Shown here one piece after another: positions 1 to 10,500 of a stretch of 64,000 nucleotides of DNA (positions are counted from its first letter, which is position 1; each line of letters begins with the position of its first letter). The position numbers were made by a program, and so were the translations under genes. The notes below the pieces were generated by a model. That model was not told the origin of the DNA, did no database searches, and saw only the letters and a program-made list of their open reading frames with translations. The stretch is from Planctomycetaceae bacterium. GTDB taxonomy: Bacteria; Planctomycetota; Planctomycetia; Pirellulales; Pirellulaceae. The stretch lies in NCBI GenBank assembly GCA_947463915.1, contig CANHVO010000001.1:37359-101358 (forward strand), given 5' to 3'.

Positions 1-3000
1 TCTGTTCAAGGTGGTATCTCACCCGCAACGCAGGGAGGTGGCGGTATTCTGTCCATCGGCAACTTAGATCTCGACCAAGCCATTCTAAGAAACAACACAG
101 CCTTAGGCCTAACTGCTGAGACCCCAATCTTTGGAGGCGCAATTGCGTCCTGGAACGGCAATACATTGATCAACCAATCATGGCTCACAGAAAACAAAAG
201 TGATTTCGGGGGAGCCCTTTATTATGGCGGTATTGCAACTGCAACGGTTTTACGGAGTACCATTGATACCAATACGGGAGGAGGCATTTACTCAACTTCT
301 TCGGAAAATGGGAAGGTTGAAGATTCGACTTTGTCGTCGAACTCAGGCGGTTATGGCGCGATCGCGAATGGTATACAGAATGGTTTTTTGTTTGCAAACC
401 GCTCTAGCTTCCCCACGTCGCTTAGCGCCGACGGTCGGTTCGTGGTGTTTGAGTCGGGGGCAAGCAATCTGGTTTCTGGAGACACAAACGGAGTTGGAGA
501 TATCTTCGTGTACGATCGTACAACGGGGAAGGTCGAGCGGGTCAGCGTCAGCGACTCTGGAGTGCAAGGCGATTTCGGCAGTAATTCCCCATCGCTAAGC
601 GCGAATGGTCGCTACGTTACCTTCTTTTCGCTTGCACGCAATCTAGTTTCCGGAGATTCTAACGGAGCGGATGACATCTTCGTGTTCGATCGTACGACGA
701 AGAAGGTCGAGAGGGTAAGTATCAGCGACGCCGGCGTCGAAGGCAATTCCAGTAGTTTTTCCCCATCGCTTAGCGAAGACGGTCGCTACGTTACCTTCGA
801 ATCGTACGCAAGCAATTTAGTCCCCGGAGACACTAACGGAGTAAATGACATCTTCGTGTACGATCGTACAACGAGGAAGATCGAGCGAGTAAGTGTCAGC
901 GACGAAAGCGTCGAAGGCAAGTCCGGTAGTTTTTCCCCATCGCTTAGCGCGGACGGTCGCTACGTTACCTTCGAATCGTACGCAAGCAATTTAGTTGCCG
1001 GAGATACTAACGGAGTTCGAGATATCTTCGTGTACGATCGTACAACGAGGAAGATCGAGCGGGTCAGCGTCAGCGACGCTGGCGAGCAAGGCAACGACAT
1101 AAGCATTTCCCCATCTCTTAGCGCCGACGGTCGCTATGTTACCTTCGACTCGTACGCAATCAATCTTGTCCCGGGAGACACTAACGAACTATCTGATATC
1201 TTCGTATATGATCGTACAAACAAGAAGATCGAGCGTGTCAATCTTGGCGACTCTGGAGTGCAAGGCGATTTCGATAGTTATTCCCCATTGCTTAGCGAGG
1301 ACGGTCGTTACGTCACTTTCTATTCGGATGCCAGCAATTTAGTCCCCGGAGACACAAACGGAGTAGCTGATATCTTCGTGTTCGATCGTACAACGGAAAA
1401 GATCGAGCGGGTCAGTGTTAGCGACACTGGCGAGCAAGGCAATAACAATAGCCGTTTCTCTTCGATTAGCGAGGACGGTCGATTTGTGGCTTTCTATTCG
1501 GATTCAAGTAATCTAGTCAATGGGGATATTAACAAAGTCGGTGACGTTTACTTGTACGATCTTACATCGCGGTCGATCGAGTCAAGTACCATTCGACCCA
1601 TCAAATCTGTAATTGAAGTCATAAGTTCGACCATCGCATTTACATCGGTCGCTATCGTGAATTCAGCCGTCTATGGCGACGTGAAGGTCAATAATTCGCT
1701 ATTCGTTCCGAATACGGTGAACTCGGATCTCACTAGCCGTCTACCACCCGCTGATTCATATAGCAATATTTTTTTAGCCCCAGCCCAGTCTAGCTTTATT
1801 TCTTTGTTGCAGCGTTCAGGAACTCTCCCACCAGTCCATCACTTGATTAATGGTAATCCTGCAATCAATTCTGCAGTTCCATCGCGCAACGGTTCGCCCG
1901 ATCAACTGGGGAATATTCGCGTAATTTCCGATGTTGGTGCAGTCGAAGCCACCAACGCGTCCATTGGTGGGAAAGTTTATCTGGATGCAAATCACAATGG
2001 TAGATTCGATACGGGAGAACGGGGGATTCCTGACGTGACAATTAACGTCACTGGCGCCACGAACGCGGTAATCACGAGTCGAGTCGATAATTCTGAAACA
2101 CCACTTGTCAACGAGAGTGGCTTGTTGGATTTAACGGAATTGCCTGTTGGTGTCCACAATTTTGATGCTCAAGTGATTCCTGGTTGGTCCAAGGCAGTTC
2201 CATCCTTGAAAGTTATAGGAAGCGAGGCATTTTCCTTTGGCTTTCCACCGTCGCTGAATGCTGATGGTCGCTATGTGACCTTTTCCTCGGTTGCTAGCAA
2301 TCTCGTCCCGGGAGACACTAACGGAGTTGCTGATGTCTTCGTGTACGATCAAAAAACGGAGAAGATCGAAAGGGTAAGTGTCAGCGACGCTGGTGAGCAA
2401 GGCAATGACCAAAGTTTTGCACCATCGCTGAGCAAAGATGGGCGTTTCGTGACCTTCCACTCGGTTGCAAATAATCTTGTCCCTGGGGATACTACCGGAC
2501 AGTTTGATGTTTTCGTGTACGATCGAACCACGAAGAAGATCGAACGGGTTAGCGTCAGCAATACTGGCGGCCAAGGAAGTTCGCAAAGCGATTCCCCGTC
2601 GCTTAGCGCTGATGGTCGCTACGTTACCTTCGGATCGAGAGCAAGCAATCTTGTCCCGGGAGATACTAACGACGTGGCTGATATCTTCGTGTACGATCGC
2701 ACAACGAAAAATATCGAACGAGTCAATGTGAGCGCAGTTGGCGAACAAGGCAATGGCAATAGCTATTTCCCGTCGCTTAGCGCTGACGGCCGCTATGTTA
2801 CCTTCGAATCGATCGCAAGCAATCTAGTCCCAGCAGACACAAACGAGGTTTTTGATATCTTCGTGTACGATCGTACAACGAAGAGTATCGAACGAGTCAA
2901 TGTGAGCGCAGTTGAAGAGCAAGGCACTCTCAATAGCTATTCCCCGTCGCTAAGCGCTGACGGTCGCTACGTTGCCTTCGGCTCGTACGCCAGCAATCTT

Positions 3001-6000
3001 GTCCCGGGGGATACTAACGACGTGGCTGATATCTTCGTGTACGATCGTACAACGAAGAAGATCGAGCGGGTAAGTGTCAACGATGCTGACGAGCAAGGCA
3101 ATTTCAATAGCTTTTACCCGTCGCTTAGCGCAGACGGTCGATTTGTATCCTTCGAATCGTACGCGAGCAATCTGATCCCGGGCGACACAAACGAAGTAGC
3201 TGATATTTTTGTGTGTGATCGCACCACGAAGAAAATCACGCGGGTCAGTGTCGGCGACTCTGGAGCTCAAGGCGATTTCGATAGCTATTCCCCGTTGCTT
3301 AGCGCAGACGGTCGATACGTCACTTTTTATTCCAATGCCAGCAATCTAGTCGCCGGAGCTCTTAACGGACTTTCCAATACCTTTGTTACTTACAACCCGT
3401 TGGCGGGCACTGGACAGTCGCTGGAGCTACAGGCTGGCGATGTCTACACAGATCTCAACATTGGTCTCGTACCAGACCCGGGTATGATTGATGGGAAAGC
3501 ATTTGAAGATACTGTTGCAAATGGTGTTTTCGATTCAGGTGAAACAGCCGTCGCCAACACGATTGTCTTCCTGGACCTCAACGTGAACGGCGTGCTGGAT
3601 GCTGGCGAGAGATCGGTCATTACCACTTCCGATGGTACATATCAGTTTTCCAAAATAGACTCCTATCAATCATACTCAATCGTCATCAAAATCCCAAATG
3701 GTTACGAACAAATCTCGCCAAGCGCCAGTGACAAGTTCGTGTGGAATATTTTCCTTCCTGCGGGTGGCACCGTCGCTAATCGTGATTTTGCATTTCGTAA
3801 AGTGCAGTCAACCGGGCAGTCGAGCGCATCAGCCGTAAGCGGACGTCTTTATGACGATCGCAATGGCAACAAGGTGTTCGACGCAGGAGATATACCCATT
3901 GCCAATCGGGAGGTTTATCTCGATGCGACCAACTTTGGGACGCGTGATTCCGATGAGCCCCGTGTTCTGACGGATGCTCAAGGGTTGTATTCCATAGATG
4001 GTCTCAGCTCACGCACGGTTGCAGTTACCACTACCCTTGATGAGACGCTCTCGCATGTTTCGCCGCTTGGTAGCAATTTCAGTCTTCAAAAGTTTCCTTT
4101 ATTTAGAAACCTCCAGCCCTTTGGAAATCCACAGGCGATCGCTGCCGGTGATTTTAACTTCGATGGATTTCAAGATGTCGCTGTTGCCCTCGGCGAAGGG
4201 AACAAACTGAGCATCCGATTGAACGACAAACTAGGTGGATTTCTACCGGACGCGATCGATATCGATCTTGGAAACGATGGTGCTGGGCCAACCGCTCTTG
4301 TTGTCGGACAGTTTGATAATGATGCAAAACTCGATGTCGCTCTCACCGCTAACTATGCCTCTAAAGTTACCGTCCTGCTCAACTTCAATCCAGCAACCAA
4401 GTCTTTTGCTTCGCAATCCGCTGTTGCTGTAGGTCTGTTGCCCATCGACATTGTTGCTGGACAGTTTGGTGGTGATGCAAAACTGGATTTGGTCGTCGTT
4501 AACAAGGGAGCAGGCACCGTTGGATCGACCGTGCAAGTATTAACCAACAATGGCAACGGTGTATTCTCTGCCGGTCCTCCTATTCCTACTGGAGGTAAAG
4601 ATTCGGTATCCCTCGTGGCAGGGAATTTTACAGGTGACGCGAACTTGGACGTCGCAGTGGTTCATGCAAGTCCCTCGGCAACAAACACGCCGTTTGGTGG
4701 CGTGACCGTCTTACGCGGGAACGGTGCCGGTGATCTGAACCTGGAGGCCAGTTACTATCAAGTCGGAGCCGTCCCGATTGATTCGGTCACGGCTGATTTT
4801 AATAGTGACGGGCGGGCGGATATCGCCGTTGCCAATTTTAGCTCGAATTCGATCTCGATTCTCCTCGGACAAGCTAACGGGACGTTCCGCGTGCAGTCCG
4901 CCATCCTCGGAACGGCCAGTGGTGCATTCGATATCGCACTCGGTGACATCGATAACGATGGTGATACCGATGTGATCGCAAGCAATTTGGTCGACCGAAA
5001 CATCTCGATCTTCCGCAATGTGGGCGTCGATACACCAACGGGAGATGTTCGGTTTGAACCGTTAGAAAACGTCGGTTTAGGGCAGTTCGCGTTGGCGCAG
5101 CGAATGCCGCTGGTCGTCGCAAATCTTGACAACGACACGTCCGGACCAGCAGGAACAGGAACCGTTGATATCGTCACAATTCCTCAGAGAACAGACACGC
5201 TTCACGTACTCAAGAACAAACTCGTCAATGGAACGCGACGTGTTGCGTTGACAGGGCTGAATCGCGTTTCCGGCTTGGATTTTATTATTAAGTCCGCGAT
5301 CCTTCCGCCGTTGTTTAACGAGATCACCAACCCTGCAGCGATTGTTGAGGACTCTGTAGAACAGTTGATATCGATTACCGGCATCAAGAAAGGCCGAGCA
5401 ACTGGACCAGCGTTGCGTTTCACTACAACCAGTTCTAACCCGGCCCTGATCGCTAGCCCTTTGGTATCCTTCACTGACGGAAGCGGTAGTGCGACGCTTC
5501 GATATACGACCACTCCAAATGCAAATGGGGCTTCGGTCATAACCCTACGTGCAATCGATGCTGGGGCGAACCAAACGTTTGATGACGATGATGATGGTGT
5601 TTTCGAACGAACCTTTACGGTGACTGTTTTGGCGGTGAATGATGCACCGACCATGACCATCCCGCCAATAACGACGGTGACGCAGAAGGCAGGTGCTCAA
5701 TCGATCGCCAATTTCGTTACCGGGATTTCACCCGGCGGTGGCAGCGACGAGTCGGGGCAAATACTCTCCGCGTTCACGGTGACAACCGACGCAAGTTTTT
5801 TTACTGTGCAGCCATCGATTGATGCCAGTGGGGCACTCTTGTTTACTCCGAATTCAAACAATTCGGGCAGCGTGATTGTCACCGTGACGCTTACAGACAA
5901 CGGTGGACGTGCCAGCGGTGGTGTTGATAGTACGACGCGCAACTTCGTGATCAACATTTTGCCGGTGAATGATTCGCCTTCATTCAATCTGGGTGAGGAT

Positions 6001-7173
6001 CTATTTGTTGAGGCGAGCGCCGGGTTACAAACGCATAGCGGATTTGCGACTGGCTTCCTGCCTGGCGGTGGTTCCGATGAAGCGTCACAATCAATTGCCG
6101 AGTACGTCGTGACCGTCGATACGCCACGGATATTTGAGGTGCTTCCGAAGATCGACAAATTGGGGACGCTTACCTTTACGCCTGCTCTGGATCGAAGCGG
6201 CATTGCGATCGTTAGTGTTCGTGTTCGTGACGATGGCGGTACGCTCAATGGAGGTAACGATCTTTCCGTTGTAAAAACATTCAGAATCGTTAGCGGTGCG
6301 GCCAAGACGATCAAGCTCAATGCGTCTGAGCTTGGGGCTCACGAAGTTGCAATCCGAAATGGATTGCTCACAGTCACTTCGGGTGGCAATACCATCTGGA
6401 GTTTGCCGGCTGCGGATATTTCCAAGATAACAACCGTCGATGGTATTGGAGCGACCCTGTATGAAGTTGCAGTGCCAATTGTCAATCTGCCCGGGACGAT
6501 TCGTTTCACTGGTGCAGGCAAACCGATTGAACTCATCGTCGATCGAACGGCCGTCGATTTGAGTGTCTTGACCTCGGACAAATTGTTTGGAATGGAAGTC
6601 ATCGACTTGCAAGCCGCTGGGCCAAATTCCTTGGCATTTCGATCGACGGATGTGAGTGCACTCAACGGGTCCAAAACACTTCGTATTCTGATGGACAGCG
6701 CCGACACGCTTTCAACTCTTGGAAGCTGGGTGGCTCAGGCTGGACGGGTAGAAAACGGCGTATGGGTCCAGCCGTTCACCAATGCAAGTGCAAGAATTGA
6801 GGTGATCAGCGCAACTCCTTGGCAGAACAAAGTAAATCGTTTCGACGTCGATAGCGATCTCACCTTATCCCCGCTGGATGTTTTGGTCTTGGTCAACTTG
6901 ATCAACGCCAATAGTTTTCCAAACGGTCAACTTCCAGCACGCGGTAGCACTCAACCGGATGGTTTCTTTGATCCCGATGGAGACAATTCCTTAGGGCCAT
7001 TGGATGTCCTTACGCTGATCAATGAAATTAATCGAGGCAGCGGAGGGACAGGCGGCGAAGGAGAGAATCGCTCACAGTGGGTCGATGAAGTGATGGCAAC
7101 GGAGTTTGGGAAATGGGGTGTGGAGATGCGGCCGGTGGGCTTAGCGAGACGCAAGCTTGGGAATCGTCGCTAA
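1..7173 (+). CDS. Giant secreted multidomain protein, copy 1 (5' truncated by window): beta-helix, two PD40 propellers, SdrD_B-like domains, FG-GAP propeller, VNDAP cadherin-like repeats, C-terminal dockerin
   Basis: Frame 1 is open from base 1 (SVQGGISPATQGGGGILSIGNLDLDQAILRNN...), so the listed Met at 166 is internal. It aligns with beta-helix segments of the three downstream paralogs. PD40-type repeats (SLSADGRYVTFESYASNLVPGDTNGVxDIFVYDRTT), FG-GAP-like DFNxDGxxDVAVA repeats, VNDAP repeats and dockerin DVDSDLTLSPLDVLVLVNLIN...DPDGDNSLGPLDVLTLINEIN. Confidence 0.9.
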   Translation, partial: SVQGGISPATQGGGGILSIGNLDLDQAILRNNTALGLTAETPIFGGAIASWNGNTLINQSWLTENKSDFGGALYYGGIATATVLRSTIDTNTGGGIYSTSSENGKVEDSTLSSNSGGYGAIANGIQNGFLFANRSSFPTSLSADGRFVVFESGASNLVSGDTNGVGDIFVYDRTTGKVERVSVSDSGVQGDFGSNSPSLSANGRYVTFFSLARNLVSGDSNGADDIFVFDRTTKKVERVSISDAGVEGNSSSFSPSLSEDGRYVTFESYASNLVPGDTNGVNDIFVYDRTTRKIERVSVSDESVEGKSGSFSPSLSADGRYVTFESYASNLVAGDTNGVRDIFVYDRTTRKIERVSVSDAGEQGNDISISPSLSADGRYVTFDSYAINLVPGDTNELSDIFVYDRTNKKIERVNLGDSGVQGDFDSYSPLLSEDGRYVTFYSDASNLVPGDTNGVADIFVFDRTTEKIERVSVSDTGEQGNNNSRFSSISEDGRFVAFYSDSSNLVNGDINKVGDVYLYDLTSRSIESSTIRPIKSVIEVISSTIAFTSVAIVNSAVYGDVKVNNSLFVPNTVNSDLTSRLPPADSYSNIFLAPAQSSFISLLQRSGTLPPVHHLINGNPAINSAVPSRNGSPDQLGNIRVISDVGAVEATNASIGGKVYLDANHNGRFDTGERGIPDVTINVTGATNAVITSRVDNSETPLVNESGLLDLTELPVGVHNFDAQVIPGWSKAVPSLKVIGSEAFSFGFPPSLNADGRYVTFSSVASNLVPGDTNGVADVFVYDQKTEKIERVSVSDAGEQGNDQSFAPSLSKDGRFVTFHSVANNLVPGDTTGQFDVFVYDRTTKKIERVSVSNTGGQGSSQSDSPSLSADGRYVTFGSRASNLVPGDTNDVADIFVYDRTTKNIERVNVSAVGEQGNGNSYFPSLSADGRYVTFESIASNLVPADTNEVFDIFVYDRTTKSIERVNVSAVEEQGTLNSYSPSLSADGRYVAFGSYASNLVPGDTNDVADIFVYDRTTKKIERVSVNDADEQGNFNSFYPSLSADGRFVSFESYASNLIPGDTNEVADIFVCDRTTKKITRVSVGDSGAQGDFDSYSPLLSADGRYVTFYSNASNLVAGALNGLSNTFVTYNPLAGTGQSLELQAGDVYTDLNIGLVPDPGMIDGKAFEDTVANGVFDSGETAVANTIVFLDLNVNGVLDAGERSVITTSDGTYQFSKIDSYQSYSIVIKIPNGYEQISPSASDKFVWNIFLPAGGTVANRDFAFRKVQSTGQSSASAVSGRLYDDRNGNKVFDAGDIPIANREVYLDATNFGTRDSDEPRVLTDAQGLYSIDGLSSRTVAVTTTLDETLSHVSPLGSNFSLQKFPLFRNLQPFGNPQAIAAGDFNFDGFQDVAVALGEGNKLSIRLNDKLGGFLPDAIDIDLGNDGAGPTALVVGQFDNDAKLDVALTANYASKVTVLLNFNPATKSFASQSAVAVGLLPIDIVAGQFGGDAKLDLVVVNKGAGTVGSTVQVLTNNGNGVFSAGPPIPTGGKDSVSLVAGNFTGDANLDVAVVHASPSATNTPFGGVTVLRGNGAGDLNLEASYYQVGAVPIDSVTADFNSDGRADIAVANFSSNSISILLGQANGTFRVQSAILGTASGAFDIALGDIDNDGDTDVIASNLVDRNISIFRNVGVDTPTGDVRFEPLENVGLGQFALAQRMPLVVANLDNDTSGPAGTGTVDIVTIPQRTDTLHVLKNKLVNGTRRVALTGLNRVSGLDFIIKSAILPPLFNEITNPAAIVEDSVEQLISITGIKKGRATGPALRFTTTSSNPALIASPLVSFTDGSGSATLRYTTTPNANGASVITLRAIDAGANQTFDDDDDGVFERTFTVTVLAVNDAPTMTIPPITTVTQKAGAQSIANFVTGISPGGGSDESGQILSAFTVTTDASFFTVQPSIDASGALLFTPNSNNSGSVIVTVTLTDNGGRASGGVDSTTRNFVINILPVNDSPSFNLGEDLFVEASAGLQTHSGFATGFLPGGGSDEASQSIAEYVVTVDTPRIFEVLPKIDKLGTLTFTPALDRSGIAIVSVRVRDDGGTLNGGNDLSVVKTFRIVSGAAKTIKLNASELGAHEVAIRNGLLTVTSGGNTIWSLPAADISKITTVDGIGATLYEVAVPIVNLPGTIRFTGAGKPIELIVDRTAVDLSVLTSDKLFGMEVIDLQAAGPNSLAFRSTDVSALNGSKTLRILMDSADTLSTLGSWVAQAGRVENGVWVQPFTNASARIEVISATPWQNKVNRFDVDSDLTLSPLDVLVLVNLINANSFPNGQLPARGSTQPDGFFDPDGDNSLGPLDVLTLINEINRGSGGTGGEGENRSQWVDEVMATEFGKWGVEMRPVGLARRKLGNRR
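403..1585 (+). repeat. Intragenic tandem repeat: 7 PD40 blades, ~174-nt unit, copy 1 propeller A
   Basis: The motif tcgctTAGCG..GACGGTCGCTACG recurs at ~592, 766 and 940 (174-nt period); seven SxSxDGRxVxFxS...DIFVxDR blades counted. Confidence 0.9.
2236..3400 (+). repeat. Intragenic tandem repeat: 7 PD40 blades, copy 1 propeller B
   Basis: Seven consecutive SLSADGRYVTF...NLVPGDTN...DIFVYDRTTKKIERV units with long shared nucleotide stretches. Confidence 0.88.
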
Positions 7174-7260
7174 GCACATCGTCATGTGTTTTATCGAACG
7201 ATTAGCCGATGGGCACTAGTGCTAAAAGTCTTAAGTCCCTTCCACTTGCTTGAAGCAAAC

Positions 7261-7318
7261 TGAGCCTGAGGCGCTAGCCGATTTCCAGAGGCGTGGCTCG
7301 GCTAGCGCCTCAGGCTCA
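7261..7318. repeat. Perfect 21-bp inverted repeat TGAGCCTGAGGCGCTAGCCGA / TCGGCTAGCGCCTCAGGCTCA with 16-nt loop
   Basis: Arms 7261..7281 and 7298..7318 are exact reverse complements; located between copies 1 and 2. Confidence 0.95.
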
Positions 7319-7363
7319 ATTGAAGTCGAATGAAAAAAAACGGAAGGAACTTCCGGTTTCTAG

Positions 7364-7385
7364 CACTAGCTTGCGCGTCGTGCTA
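7364..7385. repeat. Solo arm of the CACTAGCTTGCGCGTCGTGCTA family
   Basis: Identical to the right arms at 42407..42428 and 58675..58696. Confidence 0.85.
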
Positions 7386-7560
7386 GGTTTGTTAGCCCCC
7401 TCCGCTTGCCAAGGGCCAAATAGATTCAGTGGGAATGCCATCCAGAATCCCAAAAAAGGACTGGAAAGCCAAGTTATTCTCGAGTTATTGATTAAAATCC
7501 ATCCCCACTGGAAATTTCAAATTGAAATCAGCCCACTCGCATTTGGCATTAACGACATTT

Positions 7561-10500
7561 ATGAAGCGACGATCCCCCGGCATCCCTAAACGAAGACGAC
7601 CACTTGGGCTTGAACAATTGGAGTCGCGAAGGCTTCTTGCGAGTGATCTTGTAGGGAATTACGACCAACCTACCGCGGCTTGGTACGAGAGTTGGGATCA
7701 CGATTCGGAGTTTTTAGCAAACATCGCGAAAGGGCTTCCCGCTACGGAATGGTATTCTCAGTTTGTTGGTCCTCGCCAATATCAGCTTAACGACTGGATC
7801 GTTCGGCTTTCTCGCGACGAAACGCAATCGGAGCCGGACCCGAACCATGTGTCCAATCTCCTTGGCACTGACACTGTGTCGTTTCAAGTGGTTGCAGGCC
7901 TCGGATTGCCGGGAATGCTTCATGTCCAAAGCCTATCGCGAGACGCAAAACTAGCCGAAGCGGCCCTGGCCCAGAACTCCAACGTTTTAACGTATTCATT
8001 CAATGAAAAAGTCACCGGCCAAGTCACGCCGAATGATCCTGAATTCTCCAACATGACAGGGTTGCATAATGTAGGACAGTTCGGGGCAACGGTCGATGCA
8101 GACATCGACGCTCCAGAAGCGTGGGACATTACCAAGGGAAGTCCTAGCGTGGTGGTTGGAGTGATCGATTCGGGTATCGACGTAACTCACCCGGACCTCT
8201 ACTTGAACATTTGGATCAATCAAGGCGAAATTCCCGCTGCCAAGCGAAATGCTCTTGTTGATACGGACGCAGACGGACTTTTTACGTTCTACGATTTGAA
8301 TGCGAGCGTTAATGCAACTCTCACTCGCGACCTGAACAACAACGGTTACATCGATGCAATCGATTTGCTGCAAGATCCACTGTGGGCGGAAGGCATCGAT
8401 ACCGACAACAATGGTTTTGTTGACGATTTCTTTGGCTGGAATTTCCGAAGCAATTCGAACGAACCATTTGCATCCAATGACCCGCGCGATGCTTTGGGGC
8501 ATGGAACTCACGTGGCAGGGACCATTGGGGCGATCGGCAACAATGGGCTGGGTGTAACCGGCATCAACTGGCGTACATCGCTGATGTCGCTCAAGTTCCT
8601 TGATGAGAACAACCAAGGGGATACTGCATCAGCCATTTCGGCCATCAACTACGCGACGATGATGCGATCGCAATTTGGCACCAACGTGCGGGTTCTTAAC
8701 AATAGTTGGGGGCAACCAGGCGGTCCCAATCTAGCGCTGCAATCGGCAATTCAATCAAGCGGCGAATCAGGAATCTTGTTCGTTGCTGCGGCTGGAAACG
8801 GAAATCTTATCGGGCAAGGCATCGACAATGATAGAACCCCTTTCTATCCTGCAAGCTACGACCTGCCCACCATTTTGACCGTTGCAGCAACCGATTCAAA
8901 AGATCGTCTAGCTGCTTTTTCCAACTACGGAGCAACTTCAGTTGATATCGCAGCACCAGGTGTAGGCATTGTCAGCACATTGCCAGGCGGACGATACGGG
9001 ACTGCCAACGGCACCAGTATGGCTACTCCGCATGTCTCAGGAGTCGCTGCGTTACTCTTCGCAGAAATTGGACTAGCTACGGTCGCCGAGGTTCGAAATG
9101 CAATAATTATTCAAGCAGATTCAATTTCACAGAACAATTCGCTAATCCAAGGTAGATTAAATGCCGTTTCCTCTTTGCGTTCAAGCAACTTCGCGCCGAA
9201 TGCTATTCACAACAATCGCAGTGATGTTCGTGTAGCAGGTGCGAACTTCTATACCTTCTCAATTTCTTATTTCGCTCGCGAGATCATCGATGTCACTTCA
9301 CTCGACGACAACGATATCGTTGTCGAACGCAATTGGGGCGCAAGGGATCGCCTCAATGCGAGTCTAGTATCGTCCTCGATCCGGGTTTTAAACGGTGGGA
9401 AAACGGTAACTGCAAACTATACAATCGTTCCGCCGGGAGGGAGTTGGGATACGCTTGATTACGGGGAATATGAGATCGTTATCCAACCAACGCAGATCTT
9501 AGCATTGGAAAGTCACAAAGCTGTTCGTAGTGAGACGATTGGTCGCTTCAAAGTTGAAATCGAGGATCCTAATTTCATCTATGTTAAATCCAAATCAGAC
9601 ATAACCAGTACCAAATCGCTTCGAGATGCCATCGTCGATGCAAACAATGCAGCTCCAACGGCGCGAACGATAATCTTAGATGCTGGTACCTATTCCTTGT
9701 CGAAGCCAGCAATCGTAGACGGAAGCTCCGCTTTTTCAACGCCCTCCACGCTTTCAGGCTGCGGCTTCGGTTCCTCGTCCATTGGCTGGTCGAACGTGAC
9801 TTCGGGGGATTTAGATATACTTGGCAACGTAACTGTGATGGGCGATTCGAGGGCGTCAACAACGATAGACGGTGGGAAAATTGACAGGATTTTTCGCGTT
9901 CACCCTGGCGCAACGCTAAACCTAAGGCAACTGACCTTGACGAATGGAATTTCCGCTAACGGCCGAGGGGGAGATGCAATCCTATCGGCAGGGCAGTTGT
10001 CGATCGAATCTGTCGGGCTCTTTCAAAACGGGGCTCGTGAAACAATCCCAACAGGACCGGGCGGCGGGATCGCAGTTTGGAGTGGAAGTGCCACAATTGC
10101 CAACTCCCAGTTTGAGAGCAACGCGGCTATCGCTGGCGGTGGACTCTTTACCTGCAATGGAGCAACCGCCAATGTTGACACTACTAGCTTCATCGGAAAT
10201 CAGGGAACGAATCGGGGGGGGGCCGTTCTCTCTGCCAATGGAGGTAATCTTAAGGTAAGTAACTCGACGATTGCAGCGAGCAACAGCGGGGCGATCTATG
10301 CAGGAAACGCTTTTGCTTCCCTAGGAAAGTTCGGAGACAGCTTTGCACCTGTCATCAGTGATGACGGGAGGTTTATTGTCTTTATTTCCGATTCGAGCAA
10401 TTTGGTTCCAAACGATACAAACAACGAAGCAGATCTTTTTTTGTATGATCGCCAAGATCAATCCATCATCCGAGTGAATACCTCAAGCTCAGGTAAACAG

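Noticed and set aside
2131-2748. Antisense ORF of 205 aa with repeated HEDISxxVSISRDKIA-type motifs (and similar antisense ORFs inside all giant genes)
   Set aside because: It mirrors the PD40 coding repeats on the opposite strand; repeat periodicity keeps the antisense frame open. No independent coding evidence.
403-3400. Regular ~174-nt periodic repeats that could be mistaken for a CRISPR or satellite array
   Set aside because: Units are in-frame, translate to PD40 propeller blades, and lack the short repeat/unique spacer pattern.
7293-7589. 98-aa ORF between giant copies 1 and 2
   Set aside because: Starts within the 58-bp palindrome and overlaps the start of copy 2 in another frame; no protein-like features.
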